A stretch of DNA of 64,000 nt, from contig VZTJ01001437.1 in assembly GCA_013397795.1 (NCBI GenBank), forward strand, positions 148,765-212,764, in the 5' to 3' direction. Made by a program: the position numbers and the translations under genes. The stretch is from Orthonyx spaldingii (lineage: Eukaryota; Chordata; Aves; Passeriformes; Orthonychidae). The notes under the pieces were generated by a model. The model had not been told where the DNA came from. It worked only from the letters and a program-made list of their open reading frames with translations, and made no database searches. Below are positions 15,001 to 22,829 of the stretch, one piece after another (the stretch's first letter is position 1; every line of letters begins with the position of its first letter).

Positions 15001-16887
15001 AGGCTGATTCTGTGACACACTCTAGCACAGTGCTAGCTGCCAGACTATGAAGAACTACTGTTCGTTTGGCTTTTTAGTGCAAGACTACAAAATGGTGTTA
15101 ATCTTCCATCCTGCTCTGAAAGCTGAGGTTATACAGCATCAGAATGATCAGGCTTTCTTTTACCAGAGTAGGTGTCACATTAAAATACAACAGCATCTAA
15201 ATGTAATTCAAAGATTGTAAACCAAAGATTTATGCACCTGGGTATGTCTTTTTCCCAAGTAAACTCCATTCAATTCACAGCAGCTATTTGTATGAGTAAA
15301 GTTAGCAGTATAACACAGAATCACTCCCAAAACTGTAAATCAGTATCTTGTAATTGTAAATTTATTACCTGCTGTAACAGCATTGGTAATTGTCCATGTA
15401 AATTCTTCCTCTTTCATATGCAATAGGAGATGCAGAATGAGTTGTCCAAACATTCTTGAATTTAGTACTTTCCTGAAACACAGTAGTTTTAATAGTGATG
15501 GCTGTTTGTAACAAACTTTGCTTCTGAAAAATATTTTATTTGGCTCCTGCAACTTAGTAACTTACATTAATTGAAACTTTACTGCTGAATACACAAGAAA
15601 CAATCTTATTTGTTTTTTATAAATAAAATTAACAGACCTCTTTAAAGAAAATTTTGTCTTTTTTAAAAAACAAATGAAAAGATGTTTAATATAGACAACA
15701 GGAGTAAGGAATATTTTGTCATTAACTTGCCTGCATTAAAACTGGCAACTAAACTTCCACAGTGACTTCTGAAATCAAGGACTAAACTCCCCAGAGTATA
15801 AATATGCAGAGAATTTTTTTGTATGTAATTAATTTGATTTATGGAACACCTAATTCCATTCTGCTGGTGGTGTTTGGTGTGAAAGATAGAAAAATGTGTT
15901 TACCATTATTTGCAATAAGCGCCAGAAATGTTAATGAAATAAACTGCTCACATTAAAGTTTCTTGCATGCATTTGACATATCAGGAGTGCTAGACCATTA
16001 ACAAAGGTTCCAGTCTTTGGAAAAAAAAGTGTAAGTCAGACGTAGTTATTTTTATTTCAGTAAACCCTGCATGACTCTTGATCTAGTTACATAAACATAC
16101 ACTTCAGCTGACTTCCAATAAATGTATTTTCAGTATAAGATAATTGCCAATTTGCTTCCACATTATTTCCAATGTATTTTTATCAACTACTGTATGGAAG
16201 CAATAATTGTTTTGACTAAAAAAAAAGAGTTCACTTCAACTTGTAACTGGTTTAATTCCTATTTCTTCTCTAACATCACTTTCACTGAGAAGTGGGGTTA
16301 TGTTTACCTCAAAATCTCTACTGGTTATCTTATTATATAAACTCCTTTCAAATTTAACACAAAGGACTAAGAATTTAACATTAGTATTAAATATGAAGCC
16401 ATCTTTATGGATGCACCAGGGAAACAGGTGATATAAAATCTCATAAAAGCTTATTTCTAACACAATTATTAAATATACAAGTGCCTCTGCAGTTTCTGCC
16501 TAGCACAATGCTCTCTCCATTTCTGGGTCTGAGCCTTGTGAAATAAATTTTAGCATTACTAACGCTCTTCATCAAAACTGCGCCTTTTTTCTCCCCAAAC
16601 TTGTTCTCCAGCGTGACCGGGGACTTCTCGAACACCTGGGCTGAGGACTGACACTCAGCCCCTCGGCTGAAAGCCCGTACCCAAAGGGATGCGGCCAGCG
16701 CCGAACGCAGCCCATTACCTGACACATTATCTTCCTGAGGAGTCCCAGGTTCTTCCTGTGGGCCACACCAGCGTCTCGGGCATAGAAGCCGTGGGCCCTG
16801 CGGGTGAGGAGGCGGCAGACGTTGTGCACCCCGCGGGCCCGGGGGGCGGCCCTGGCCTTGCCCCCGCCGGCGGCCGCCTGCGGGCAT
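1..16887 (-). CDS. DCAF17: DCAF17, DDB1- and CUL4-associated factor 17 (gene span, 3' end cut off by window)
   Basis: DCAF17 is a substrate receptor of CUL4-DDB1 ubiquitin ligases, reported as a nucleolar protein; human loss of function causes Woodhouse-Sakati syndrome. Thirteen exons were placed by matching translations to the remembered human protein and by requiring AG/GT borders. Exons 2 to 13 total 1302 nt (434 codons) with every phase closing and no stop, so the gene looks intact. Conserved blocks include NVWTTHSASPIAYERGRIY (exon 2), YLSWDTPQEV (exon 5), NGILIVMYSMGLVRLY (exon 7), SLENAFQIGGYPWHYI (exon 9) and LDFHCNEHGILLKSIPL (exon 13). The human gene has a further terminal exon after the one ending at 219, which must lie to the left of base 1. 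The start codon is a problem (see exon 1). The gene is divergent with METTL8, with starts separated by a CpG island. Identity is very secure; the 5' limit is not. Confidence 0.96.
219..374 (-). CDS. DCAF17: DCAF17 exon 13
   Basis: This 156-nt, 52-codon exon follows TTTCCTAAG and ends before GTGAGG. It encodes TFKIVDYEDELDLLSTVAVT, QIGADGRAHLDFHCNEHGIL and LKSIPLKESWDV. The human protein continues with a terminal exon not present here, so bases 1-218 are the start of the last intron. Confidence 0.97.
1728..1811 (-). CDS. DCAF17: DCAF17 exon 12
   Basis: This 84-nt, 28-codon exon follows CTCCAAAG and ends before GTAACT. It encodes VNNAVTVTASGRVVKKRF and TLLDDDPEQE, almost identical to the human segment. 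Confidence 0.97.
3366..3453 (-). CDS. DCAF17: DCAF17 exon 11
   Basis: This 88-nt exon follows TTTTGTAG. It encodes VLKLKEVKNHADQMEIAED and FTIVANRENC. The donor was set at GTGAGT after TGT, which gives phase 0 into exon 12; a GT two bases earlier would break the frame. Confidence 0.93.
3854..3963 (-). CDS. DCAF17: DCAF17 exon 10
   Basis: This 110-nt exon follows CTTCTTCAG and ends before GTATGA. It encodes AKNGIQDMKCCSLEPDW and IYFHPDMSGRIIHVGPN, matching human SDWIYFHPDASGRIIHVGPN. It ends two bases into a lysine codon. Confidence 0.97.
5359..5501 (-). CDS. DCAF17: DCAF17 exon 9
   Basis: This 143-nt exon follows ATTTGCAG and ends before GTAATA. It encodes PPLLFEASSLENAFQIGGYP, WHYIITPNKKKHKGVFHIC and SLKDNTL, one of the best-conserved segments of the family. 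It restores phase 0. Confidence 0.98.
5457..6017 (+). other. Unrecognised 186-codon ATG open frame antisense to DCAF17
   Basis: An ATG-initiated plus-strand frame starts inside the antisense of DCAF17 exon 9, overlapping it by 45 nt, and runs through intron 8. It is long for such AT-rich DNA. I recognise no domain. A segment near residues 120-150 (IKDRIKMVTVLLGKTVISNW) faintly resembles the tail region of non-LTR reverse transcriptases, but this is weak. It could be chance or an old insertion; I do not call it a gene. Confidence 0.2.
8938..9043 (-). CDS. DCAF17: DCAF17 exon 8
   Basis: This 106-nt exon follows TTATTTTAG and ends before GTAATT. It encodes FMEQPFDLGQEFNWNGQVG and VVGKYPFGLPCNIKIT. 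It is more divergent than its neighbours, but the PFG-PCNIKIT part matches the family. It ends one base into a codon. Confidence 0.95.
9556..9663 (-). CDS. DCAF17: DCAF17 exon 7
   Basis: This 108-nt, 36-codon exon follows TTATTCCAG and ends before GTAATG. It encodes IFGNSVTDVAVSNGILIVMY and SMGLVRLYNFKAILEQ, closely matching human. It is phase 0 at both ends. Confidence 0.97.
11767..11856 (-). CDS. DCAF17: DCAF17 exon 6
   Basis: This 90-nt exon sits between CTTCTCAG and GTAAAT. It encodes AGIQQTVMFYLAVFQVLP, a hydrophobic stretch also hydrophobic in human, then LSFIGMLEINKK. It is phase 0 at both ends. Confidence 0.96.
12001..12079 (-). CDS. DCAF17: DCAF17 exon 5
   Basis: This 79-nt exon follows ACAAATAG and ends before GTAAGT. 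It encodes YLSWDTPQEVMIVKSAQNK followed by LPAAARQ. The YLSWDTPQEV block is a hallmark of the family. It restores phase 0. Confidence 0.97.
12888..13030 (-). CDS. DCAF17: DCAF17 exon 4
   Basis: This 143-nt exon lies between TTATGTAG and GTATTA. It encodes GEMLPNPSDYKASLIVLTVQ and then NWLLRLSADSGEVLEKVY, corresponding to the human segment DILPNPSDYKSSLIALTAHN. It ends in a codon split after two bases. Confidence 0.96.
13939..14029 (-). CDS. DCAF17: DCAF17 exon 3
   Basis: This 91-nt exon follows TCCTCTAG and ends before GTAAGT. It encodes IAQEPRILYQKSKCAKSEK and then IEDALLLECPL, aligning with the human stretch around KSEKIEDALLWECP. Together with exon 2 it restores phase 0. Confidence 0.95.
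15369..15472 (-). CDS. DCAF17: DCAF17 exon 2
   Basis: The acceptor TTTCAG precedes GAAAGTACT and the donor GTAATA follows CAGCAG. The 104-nt exon encodes ESTKFKNVWTTHSASP then IAYERGRIYMDNY, nearly identical to human. It ends with two bases of a split codon. Confidence 0.97.
16719..16887 (-). CDS. DCAF17: DCAF17 coding exon 1 (start codon uncertain)
   Basis: The frame ending in LGLLRKIMCQ followed by GTAATG matches the end of human exon 1 (donor at 16718). The conserved part reads NVCRLLTRRAHGFYARDAGV. The only well-placed ATG, in the context GCGACCATGC at 16887-16885, is one base out of frame with this conserved block. The conserved frame runs open upstream to about 17135, but its first start-like codon there is TTG, not ATG. 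A one-base length error in a G or C run between 16885 and about 16820 would join the ATG to the conserved frame at roughly the human exon length. The donor is certain; the start shown is the Kozak ATG. Confidence 0.75.
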
Positions 16888-17191
16888 GGTCGCGGCCCGC
16901 GGGCCGGGATCGCCTTTCTCCGCCGCTCCAGGCTCGCTCTCGGCGGGGCTCGCAGCCTCGCAGGGCCAGGCCCGCGCCGGCTTTCTCTCAGACCCCCGCC
17001 CTGCCCGGCGAGAGGTGAAGCGAAGCGGGTAAAGGCCCGAAAGGCCCTTGCTCCTGGACTCCCGAGCGAGGCTAAACCGAGGCCTCCGGACGGTGCCGCG
17101 CGCTTCCGCGGCCGCCACAGCGCCGCGTTCCGCAAACGCCAGGCGGGGCCGGCCCTGCGCCGCCGCCGCCGCCGCCTCCCCCGCGGCCCGC

Positions 17192-17204
17192 CGGGTACTG
17201 TAGT
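17192..17204 (-). promoter_or_regulatory. ACTAYRNNNCCCR promoter motif
   Basis: The minus strand reads ACTACAGTACCCG, an exact fit to ACTAYRNNNCCCR. I recall this as a conserved promoter motif (M4) that is over-represented in bidirectional promoters. It lies inside the island, about 300 bp upstream of the DCAF17 Kozak ATG, between the two divergent genes. Confidence 0.5.
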
Positions 17205-17289
17205 TTTCCGCCAGCGGAATCACGCGGTGCCCGGACTGCGCCTCCCGCCGCTCGCCGGGCCGGGCCGCCGGGGCGGCCGCGTGAGGCCC

Positions 17290-17392
17290 GCGGGCGGAGC
17301 GGAGCGGGGCTGCTCTCCCGTACGGGAGCGCTGCGGCCTTGGCGCTGATAAGGCACCGCTCAGAGCACCGGGCAGGAGCCGCGCAGGGCTGG
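17290..17392 (+). other. METTL8: Candidate METTL8 noncoding first exon
   Basis: The METTL8 start codon lies 13 nt into an exon beginning at 22674, so an upstream untranslated exon is required. The best plus-strand donor in the CpG island is GCTGG followed by GTGAGA, with the intron beginning at 17393. The left edge is arbitrary. Other donors or starts are possible. Confidence 0.3.
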
Positions 17393-17925
17393 GTGAGAGC
17401 TCTGCCCCGGCCGGGCTCCCCGCCGGCCCTGCGCTGAAGGATGCGGGGCGTGCACATGGAAGCATTTTACCGGTTGTTTTTTAAAAATAAAGGCAGGAAG
17501 GTTTTGTTAGTGGTAGCTAGTTAAGGAGAAGTGGGAACGGGTATCTTCTTGCCTTTAAAATGTTCCTGCTATAGAGCACCGCCCTCGGGGTTGGGCGCGG
17601 GGCACTGCCGGGCGTGAACGCCCGACCTGGCACCGGCCGCCAGCTTTTCTGGGTACGGCGGTGTGGGATTGAGTGTACCTGGATTTAGGGGGAAGGTTAA
17701 GGGATTTGTTGAAACCTCCATAAAGCTCCAAGGTTAACAGAAACTTCGTAAGATGTATAACACTTCATTTTTGTATTTTTAGAGCTACATCCTAAATGTT
17801 GTCACAGTCATCAGTCGATACTTGCCGGCAGAGCTGCTGAAGTCTGGGGACAGACTTGTTTCTCGTCCTTGCCCGAGGCCAGGCGCCCAAATGGGGTAAT
17901 CAAAAGTTGCTGGTCTATTGTGTGC

Positions 17926-18324
17926 TCATATCTGTTCTTTAGGATCTGAGCGGAACCTTGAATCTTCACTGATATGTAAGAAAAGAGAGAGTCCTTTAAG
18001 TTTCTGGTGCTTTGCATGTTTTTCCTGAAGGGAGCTAAACACGAACACGATGGTTGCAGTTGCTCCTTCAAAGAGCTGATAAGGGCAGTAAGTAGAGCTT
18101 ACTGTCCAGCGGATTTGCAACATCGGCAGTGACTTCAGAGCTGGCAAGGCAGGTTGTAGCTCAGCAAAGTCCACATGGACATCCAGAGTCTTGCAAGAAT
18201 GTAAATGGATGAGGTTCTTGAATATAAGTTGTAGAGAGTAGTAAAATTCATGTTGCTCTGTCCCAATTCTTATCATCTGTAATAAAAAACCCCGTAGTTT
18301 GTGTTGAGACAAATCATCTTTCAT
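17926..18324 (-). other. Unrecognised 132-codon ATG open frame antisense in METTL8 intron 1
   Basis: A minus-strand frame just upstream of DCAF17 encodes a leucine-rich, protein-like stretch (for example FKNLIHLHSCKTLDVHVDF and ELQPALPALKSLPMLQIRW). A possible acceptor, TTTTTTATTACAG, lies inside it at about 18286. A second open frame overlaps at 17811-18071 in another frame, which would fit a frameshifted relic. I cannot place it in any family. It could be a decayed retrocopy, an extra 5' exon of a minus-strand transcript, or chance. Confidence 0.25.
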
Positions 18325-18943
18325 TAGGCAATACAGGTAAATATTCAGTATTTTGTAGATAATATGGTGAAAAACAGTTTAAGTGATTGCATTTGGAGGT
18401 TTAGATGTATCTTCACTGTGTAAGTATATGTATACATACACATAAAGTCTCAACAGCTCTTTTTTTTTTTCCTTTTCCTCCTTCCTGTGTAAGTAGCCGC
18501 CAGCAGAGGGTGTGCAGGGTAGCGAGGAACCCTTCTTTGATTATTCAGTAAATGTTTCCAGTTAATCAGCAGGGTTTATCTCCCCTTCTCTACCCTACCG
18601 TTGCATGAACTATTTCCTCTTTGCTCGACTATTTTTAACAGGCTACCTCACAGCTTGTGGAAGAACAGGCACTTCTCATTCAGCACATGTATATGTGATT
18701 AAAATCATATTTGGTGGGGCAGGTTTGTTTGTTTTTATGTGCTTTGCTTTTAAACTAATTTTAACTTTGTTGTCTCCATAGGAATCAGTATAATTCAAAA
18801 TAATTTTCCTTTTGTTTTTCTTTTCCCCTGGGAGACAGTGCTCCGCAGCAGTTTTACTGAAGTTACTGCGTGCTTATAGGGAGGTCTGCATCATTCCTGG
18901 TGCATGAGAAAGAAAGAGAATTGAAATTTTTAGATCTGCTGGG

Positions 18944-19004
18944 TTTGAAACAGGGTGTGAAATACCCTGTTGTTTCAAATGTGAAATACCCTGTTGTTTC
19001 AAAT
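18944..19004. repeat. Tandem 24-bp duplication with hairpin potential
   Basis: Bases 18957-18980 are repeated exactly at 18981-19004. The preceding TTTGAAACAGGGT (18944-18956) is the reverse complement of the right part of the first unit (18964-18979) apart from a 3-nt bulge, so the segment can fold back. It lies in METTL8 intron 1. Confidence 0.85.
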
Positions 19005-21801
19005 GTGCATAATTTTTGGAAGTATATAACTGAAAAACTAATCATGAAGCCCAAAGAGGCCGTAATTAGTCACTTGGTCAAATAGAACAGGATTTAGCAC
19101 TCAGTTAATGAATGAGTGTGCTTGACAGTAAAGTCACCCCCACCCAGACTGGAAATATTAAGAAATATTAATATGTATGTATTTTAAAAATAACCACTGG
19201 TAATTTGTAGTTATACCTTCTGTGTTACCATTATCTTGTTTTGTTTTTTTTTCTTTGTGTGCCTGATTGCCACTTGCATCTGTTTTGTGTAAGGTGTCTC
19301 TAGTTTTGGTATTGTTTGATGCTGATAATACAGATTAGCAAGACTTTACAGGAGAGCATTGATGATTAGTGGTCAAATGTTGTCTAGAGAAGCTTCTAGG
19401 TACCAAGCAGAAGTAATTGTATGAAGTTTATTGTTTCCAGAATACTTTTTTGTCTAGGAATGTAACAAAAGCTGCACATACTGTTCCTAATATAGGCTGG
19501 CTTTGTCTTTATAACAGAGGCTCTACAAGTGGGCTTAGTTATTGGAGATGGAAGAAGTTGTTAGGTTTGTAGCTAGAAATCAGCCAACTGTCAAAATATT
19601 GTCATCCAATAAGTTCATTAAATTAGGTTCTCGGACAAAAGTAACAGGTTATTTCTGTTCTTTTTGTTTTGGGTTTTTTTTCCTGGACACCTCTCTCAGA
19701 ACTCATACTTTTAAAGAATTTTACTCATCAGTTAAGTGGTTTACATATGTTTTGGGGTGTAATTCATGGTTAAAAAATCTTAAAGCAGTTCTTTTCTCCT
19801 GTATCTAATTTTTCTTCTGTGGGTGTCACTGCTCAGGGTTTTAATGCCAACATCCATTAATTTAATGCCAACATCACGTCTGGCTAGCAGTTGATGTGTG
19901 TACATTCATCTGCATGTTCACCTGCAAAAAGCTGTACTAACGATGGTGTGTTAGCTTGTTTGAGGAGGGAAGGAGTTTTAAGGCTGTTTCTTAAAATTTC
20001 TCAATTAAATTGAGGACCTGATCTGTACTTGTTAACAATGACAGAATTGTAAAGTCTAAAAGGCTTTTTTCTCCACAGGGGAAAAAGACTTCTGTGTTGC
20101 TCTTCAGCATGGTTATCAAGTGCATTGTTTCTTTGAAGGTTTTTTTTCTGAAAAATAGTTATGCTGCCACAAAATTTAGTCATTTTCAATGTAATTCATT
20201 TTTATGTTAATTTCCTTAAAGATGAAAGTTGAATTCTTTGATTAATAATCAAACTTAAAGTATTCCTGACTGTGACTCTGAACAAGGAAAGAACTCCTAA
20301 TTCTCTCAGACAGCATTTCTTGCTGTCATAACTTCAGGGTATGATCATCTTAGCTGATAACGAGGAAGGTGTTTGCCTGTTTCAGTGACAAACTTCAGTT
20401 AAACAGTCGAGCAACGACTCGCGTCAGAAAACGTACTTCAGGCTTACGAGTGATTTAATGCTTCATGGGCTTCCAGCAGCCATGTTGCCCACTAATCACG
20501 TGATCTGTGGATGACTTTTATCTCTCAGGGTTGCACATGCATGTCTCGAGGGAGTTCATTCACATTTAACATTGAATGCAGCAGTAAACTTCCTCACCTA
20601 TCCCACTCGTGTTTTCAGAATTTATCTGCTAAAAGTGTTCAGTTATCACTCAAAGGCTCTTTTTTTCATAGAAAGGCTTGCATATCTGGATTTTACTGAT
20701 GTAAGATCTTAGTCATCTGACTCTAGTTCCCATCTGTGCTTCTTTTCATGTTCTTATTGAGATATTTAGAAAGCCAAGAAAAATTATGTGACTAGCCTAG
20801 CAGCTGAATCATTGTATTTTATGGTGAATATCAATGCTGGCACAGGAAATGCAAGATACTAACTCAGGTCTTTTCAAATGACTGAGGGAGGAAGAGGATT
20901 TGTAAACAGTTTGCAATGTAATAATGGAGTCTTTATCCAACCATTTCTATAATTTAATAATAATAATTTTAGATTGTGGTTTGGGGTTTTGGAGGACTTT
21001 CTATTTGTTTTTATTTTCAAGAATTTTATTTTTCATTGCCTTTATGTAAATTACACATTTTGCAGAAATTGTCATGATGTCTTAATTTTCATGTCTCATA
21101 ATTATTATTTCATTATATCCCATATATATTAATAATTATGGATTATGTTATGAAAAATGCATACATATTTTCAAATAAAAACCATTAAAAACTTATAGTA
21201 ATTGAAGTCTAAATTGGAATTATTTTAGTTGCTGAGCCACGTTTTTTAAAAAAAGCCATAATAAACTCATTAACATTAGAAGAAGTTTTGATTTTTTTGG
21301 TAGGCCTAAATGTTACATTTTCACTGTACAGCAATGCTTCCATGTCCTGGTAACATTGCAGTCTCAGCAGCCAAAATTAAGAGTGATTTTATTTGGCATT
21401 GTCAACCATCAGGCAAACTCCATTTTATTTAATCTTTGACAAATAAAAATAAATTTTAATCTTTCTTTGGGTTTTTTTCTGTAGGCTTAAAATTAATAAA
21501 CAGAGCCCTTTTAAAAGCATGACTCATTCAAAAGTACATGTTAAATGAAGAATTGTTCATTTAATTAAAGTGATTCCTTTGCCAGTCTTTGTATTGATAT
21601 GTACAGATTAATAATTTTCAATTCACAGTACAAGACTTGTGATCAAATAGTACTATTTTCCTCGAGATAAAAATCTTTGTTTTGCAACCAATTTGGACAG
21701 AATGTTTTCTAGTAGTGTATTGTGCCTGTTCTTTTGTAACTACGTTTTGTATTTCCAGTGCATTAAATTTGTATGTGTGGTTTTTACAGAAGCAGCACTG
21801 C

Positions 21802-21827
21802 AAAAAAAAAAAAAAAAACAAAAAAAA
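21802..21827 (+). repeat. Poly(A) tract
   Basis: A run of 17 A, one C, then 8 A in METTL8 intron 1. No retroelement body was recognised directly upstream. Confidence 0.9.
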
Positions 21828-22673
21828 GGCAGGAAAAAATAGGATGTCGAATAGTTTTTAAAGTCATGCAGAGCATTTTTACTCATGTCATAGAAAGCCA
21901 TATAACAAGAATATGCAGAAAACCCTCAAAAAACCCCACCAAAAATGCTAGTACTAGCTACATACACTTGTTATCTTTCATTATTGATTCTTTATGAAGA
22001 TATTCCAAGTAAAACAAAATATAGCAATATAAGACAAAATTATACATGTAATAGAAAAATCTGAATCACTTATAATTTGCATTAATAGAAATTAAACATG
22101 TATAACCATTACATTTCAAAGACAGCATTGCACAGGGATCAGGAGAATACATGGCAGAATTTTTGGAAGGCTTTATGTGCATTATATTTACACTTAAAAA
22201 AAAAATCATTTCCTATTTAAAAACATAAAATCCTAGTCACAGTTCCAGAGTGAAATCTTTTGAAGAAAATGACTGGGGTGAAAAATGTCAATTTTGCTGA
22301 CAGTATGTACCCACTATAAGAAGTGGTTTCTTTGCTGATAATTTCTTGGTTGTGTTCATAAAGGTACAATATCAAACTTGGGTTATTGTTTTACTGTGTA
22401 TTTCTGTTCTTTCTCCTGCCTGATAGGACTTTGAAATGATACCAAATAATTTATCTTTCAACTGGTTCCACTCCAGTAGCCTACTTTGGGATTATCTGGG
22501 CTTTCAACACACTGAAGCGATGTTGCCATTTTCTAAAAAGCATTTGAATTTATATTTTATTGAATGATTTTTAGTAAATCTGATACCGGTTCTTGATTAT
22601 TTGACCAGTCTTTCATGTAAGTGACATAAACAGGTTACTGCAAAACTGTAATTTGAGTTAAATGTGTTTTCAG

Positions 22674-22829
22674 GTCTCTCAATACAATGAACTTCATTAC
22701 AAAGCTTTCTGCTTTATGTCTGAGGAAATGCAAGATGCAACACAGGCACCAAAGTAGCAGACGACCAGCGGTTCCACTCGGATCACGGATTTTAACTGAT
22801 CCGTCTAAGGTCTTTGAGCATAACATGTG
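22674..22829 (+). CDS. METTL8: METTL8 exon 2, first coding exon (ATG at 22687)
   Basis: The acceptor GTTTTCAG ends at 22673 and the donor GTGAGA starts at 22830. The frame opens MNFITKLSALCLRKCKMQHR, rich in basic and hydrophobic residues and free of acidic ones, as expected of a mitochondrial presequence. It continues PLGSRILTDPSKVFEHNMW, matching human METTL8 at the same place. The exon ends two bases into the Trp48 codon, which the next exon completes. It has 13 nt of 5' untranslated sequence. Confidence 0.95.

Larger units (their letters stand above)
16590..17690. promoter_or_regulatory. CpG island and bidirectional DCAF17/METTL8 promoter
   Basis: Base composition changes abruptly from AT-rich to very GC- and CpG-rich, most densely at 16790-17450, with a second GC block at 17571-17680. 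DCAF17 exon 1 leaves leftwards from the island and METTL8 lies to the right. No TATA box is evident between the two. Human DCAF17 and METTL8 share the same divergent arrangement, so joint control is likely. Transcription start sites were not determined. Confidence 0.88.
17393..22673 (+). other. METTL8: METTL8 intron 1 (largely featureless)
   Basis: Apart from the CpG island edge, the antisense open frame at 17926-18324, the tandem duplication at 18957 and the A tract at 21802, this intron is AT-rich sequence in which I recognise no further gene or named repeat. Its left boundary depends on the unproven first exon. Confidence 0.5.

Noticed and set aside
16572..17135. Long in-frame N-terminal extension of DCAF17
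   Set aside because: The apparent start at 17135 is TTG, not ATG, and the added residues are low-complexity Arg/Ala/Pro with no family counterpart.
16441..17457. 338-codon minus-strand open frame through the CpG island
   Set aside because: It is a frame of GC-rich island DNA, where stops are rare. It is Ala/Arg/Gly/Pro-rich, is not the conserved DCAF17 frame, and runs through the exon 1 donor into the intron.
16804..17484. 226-codon plus-strand open frame in the CpG island
   Set aside because: Composition-driven; Arg/Ala/Pro-rich, antisense to DCAF17 exon 1, and unlike METTL8.
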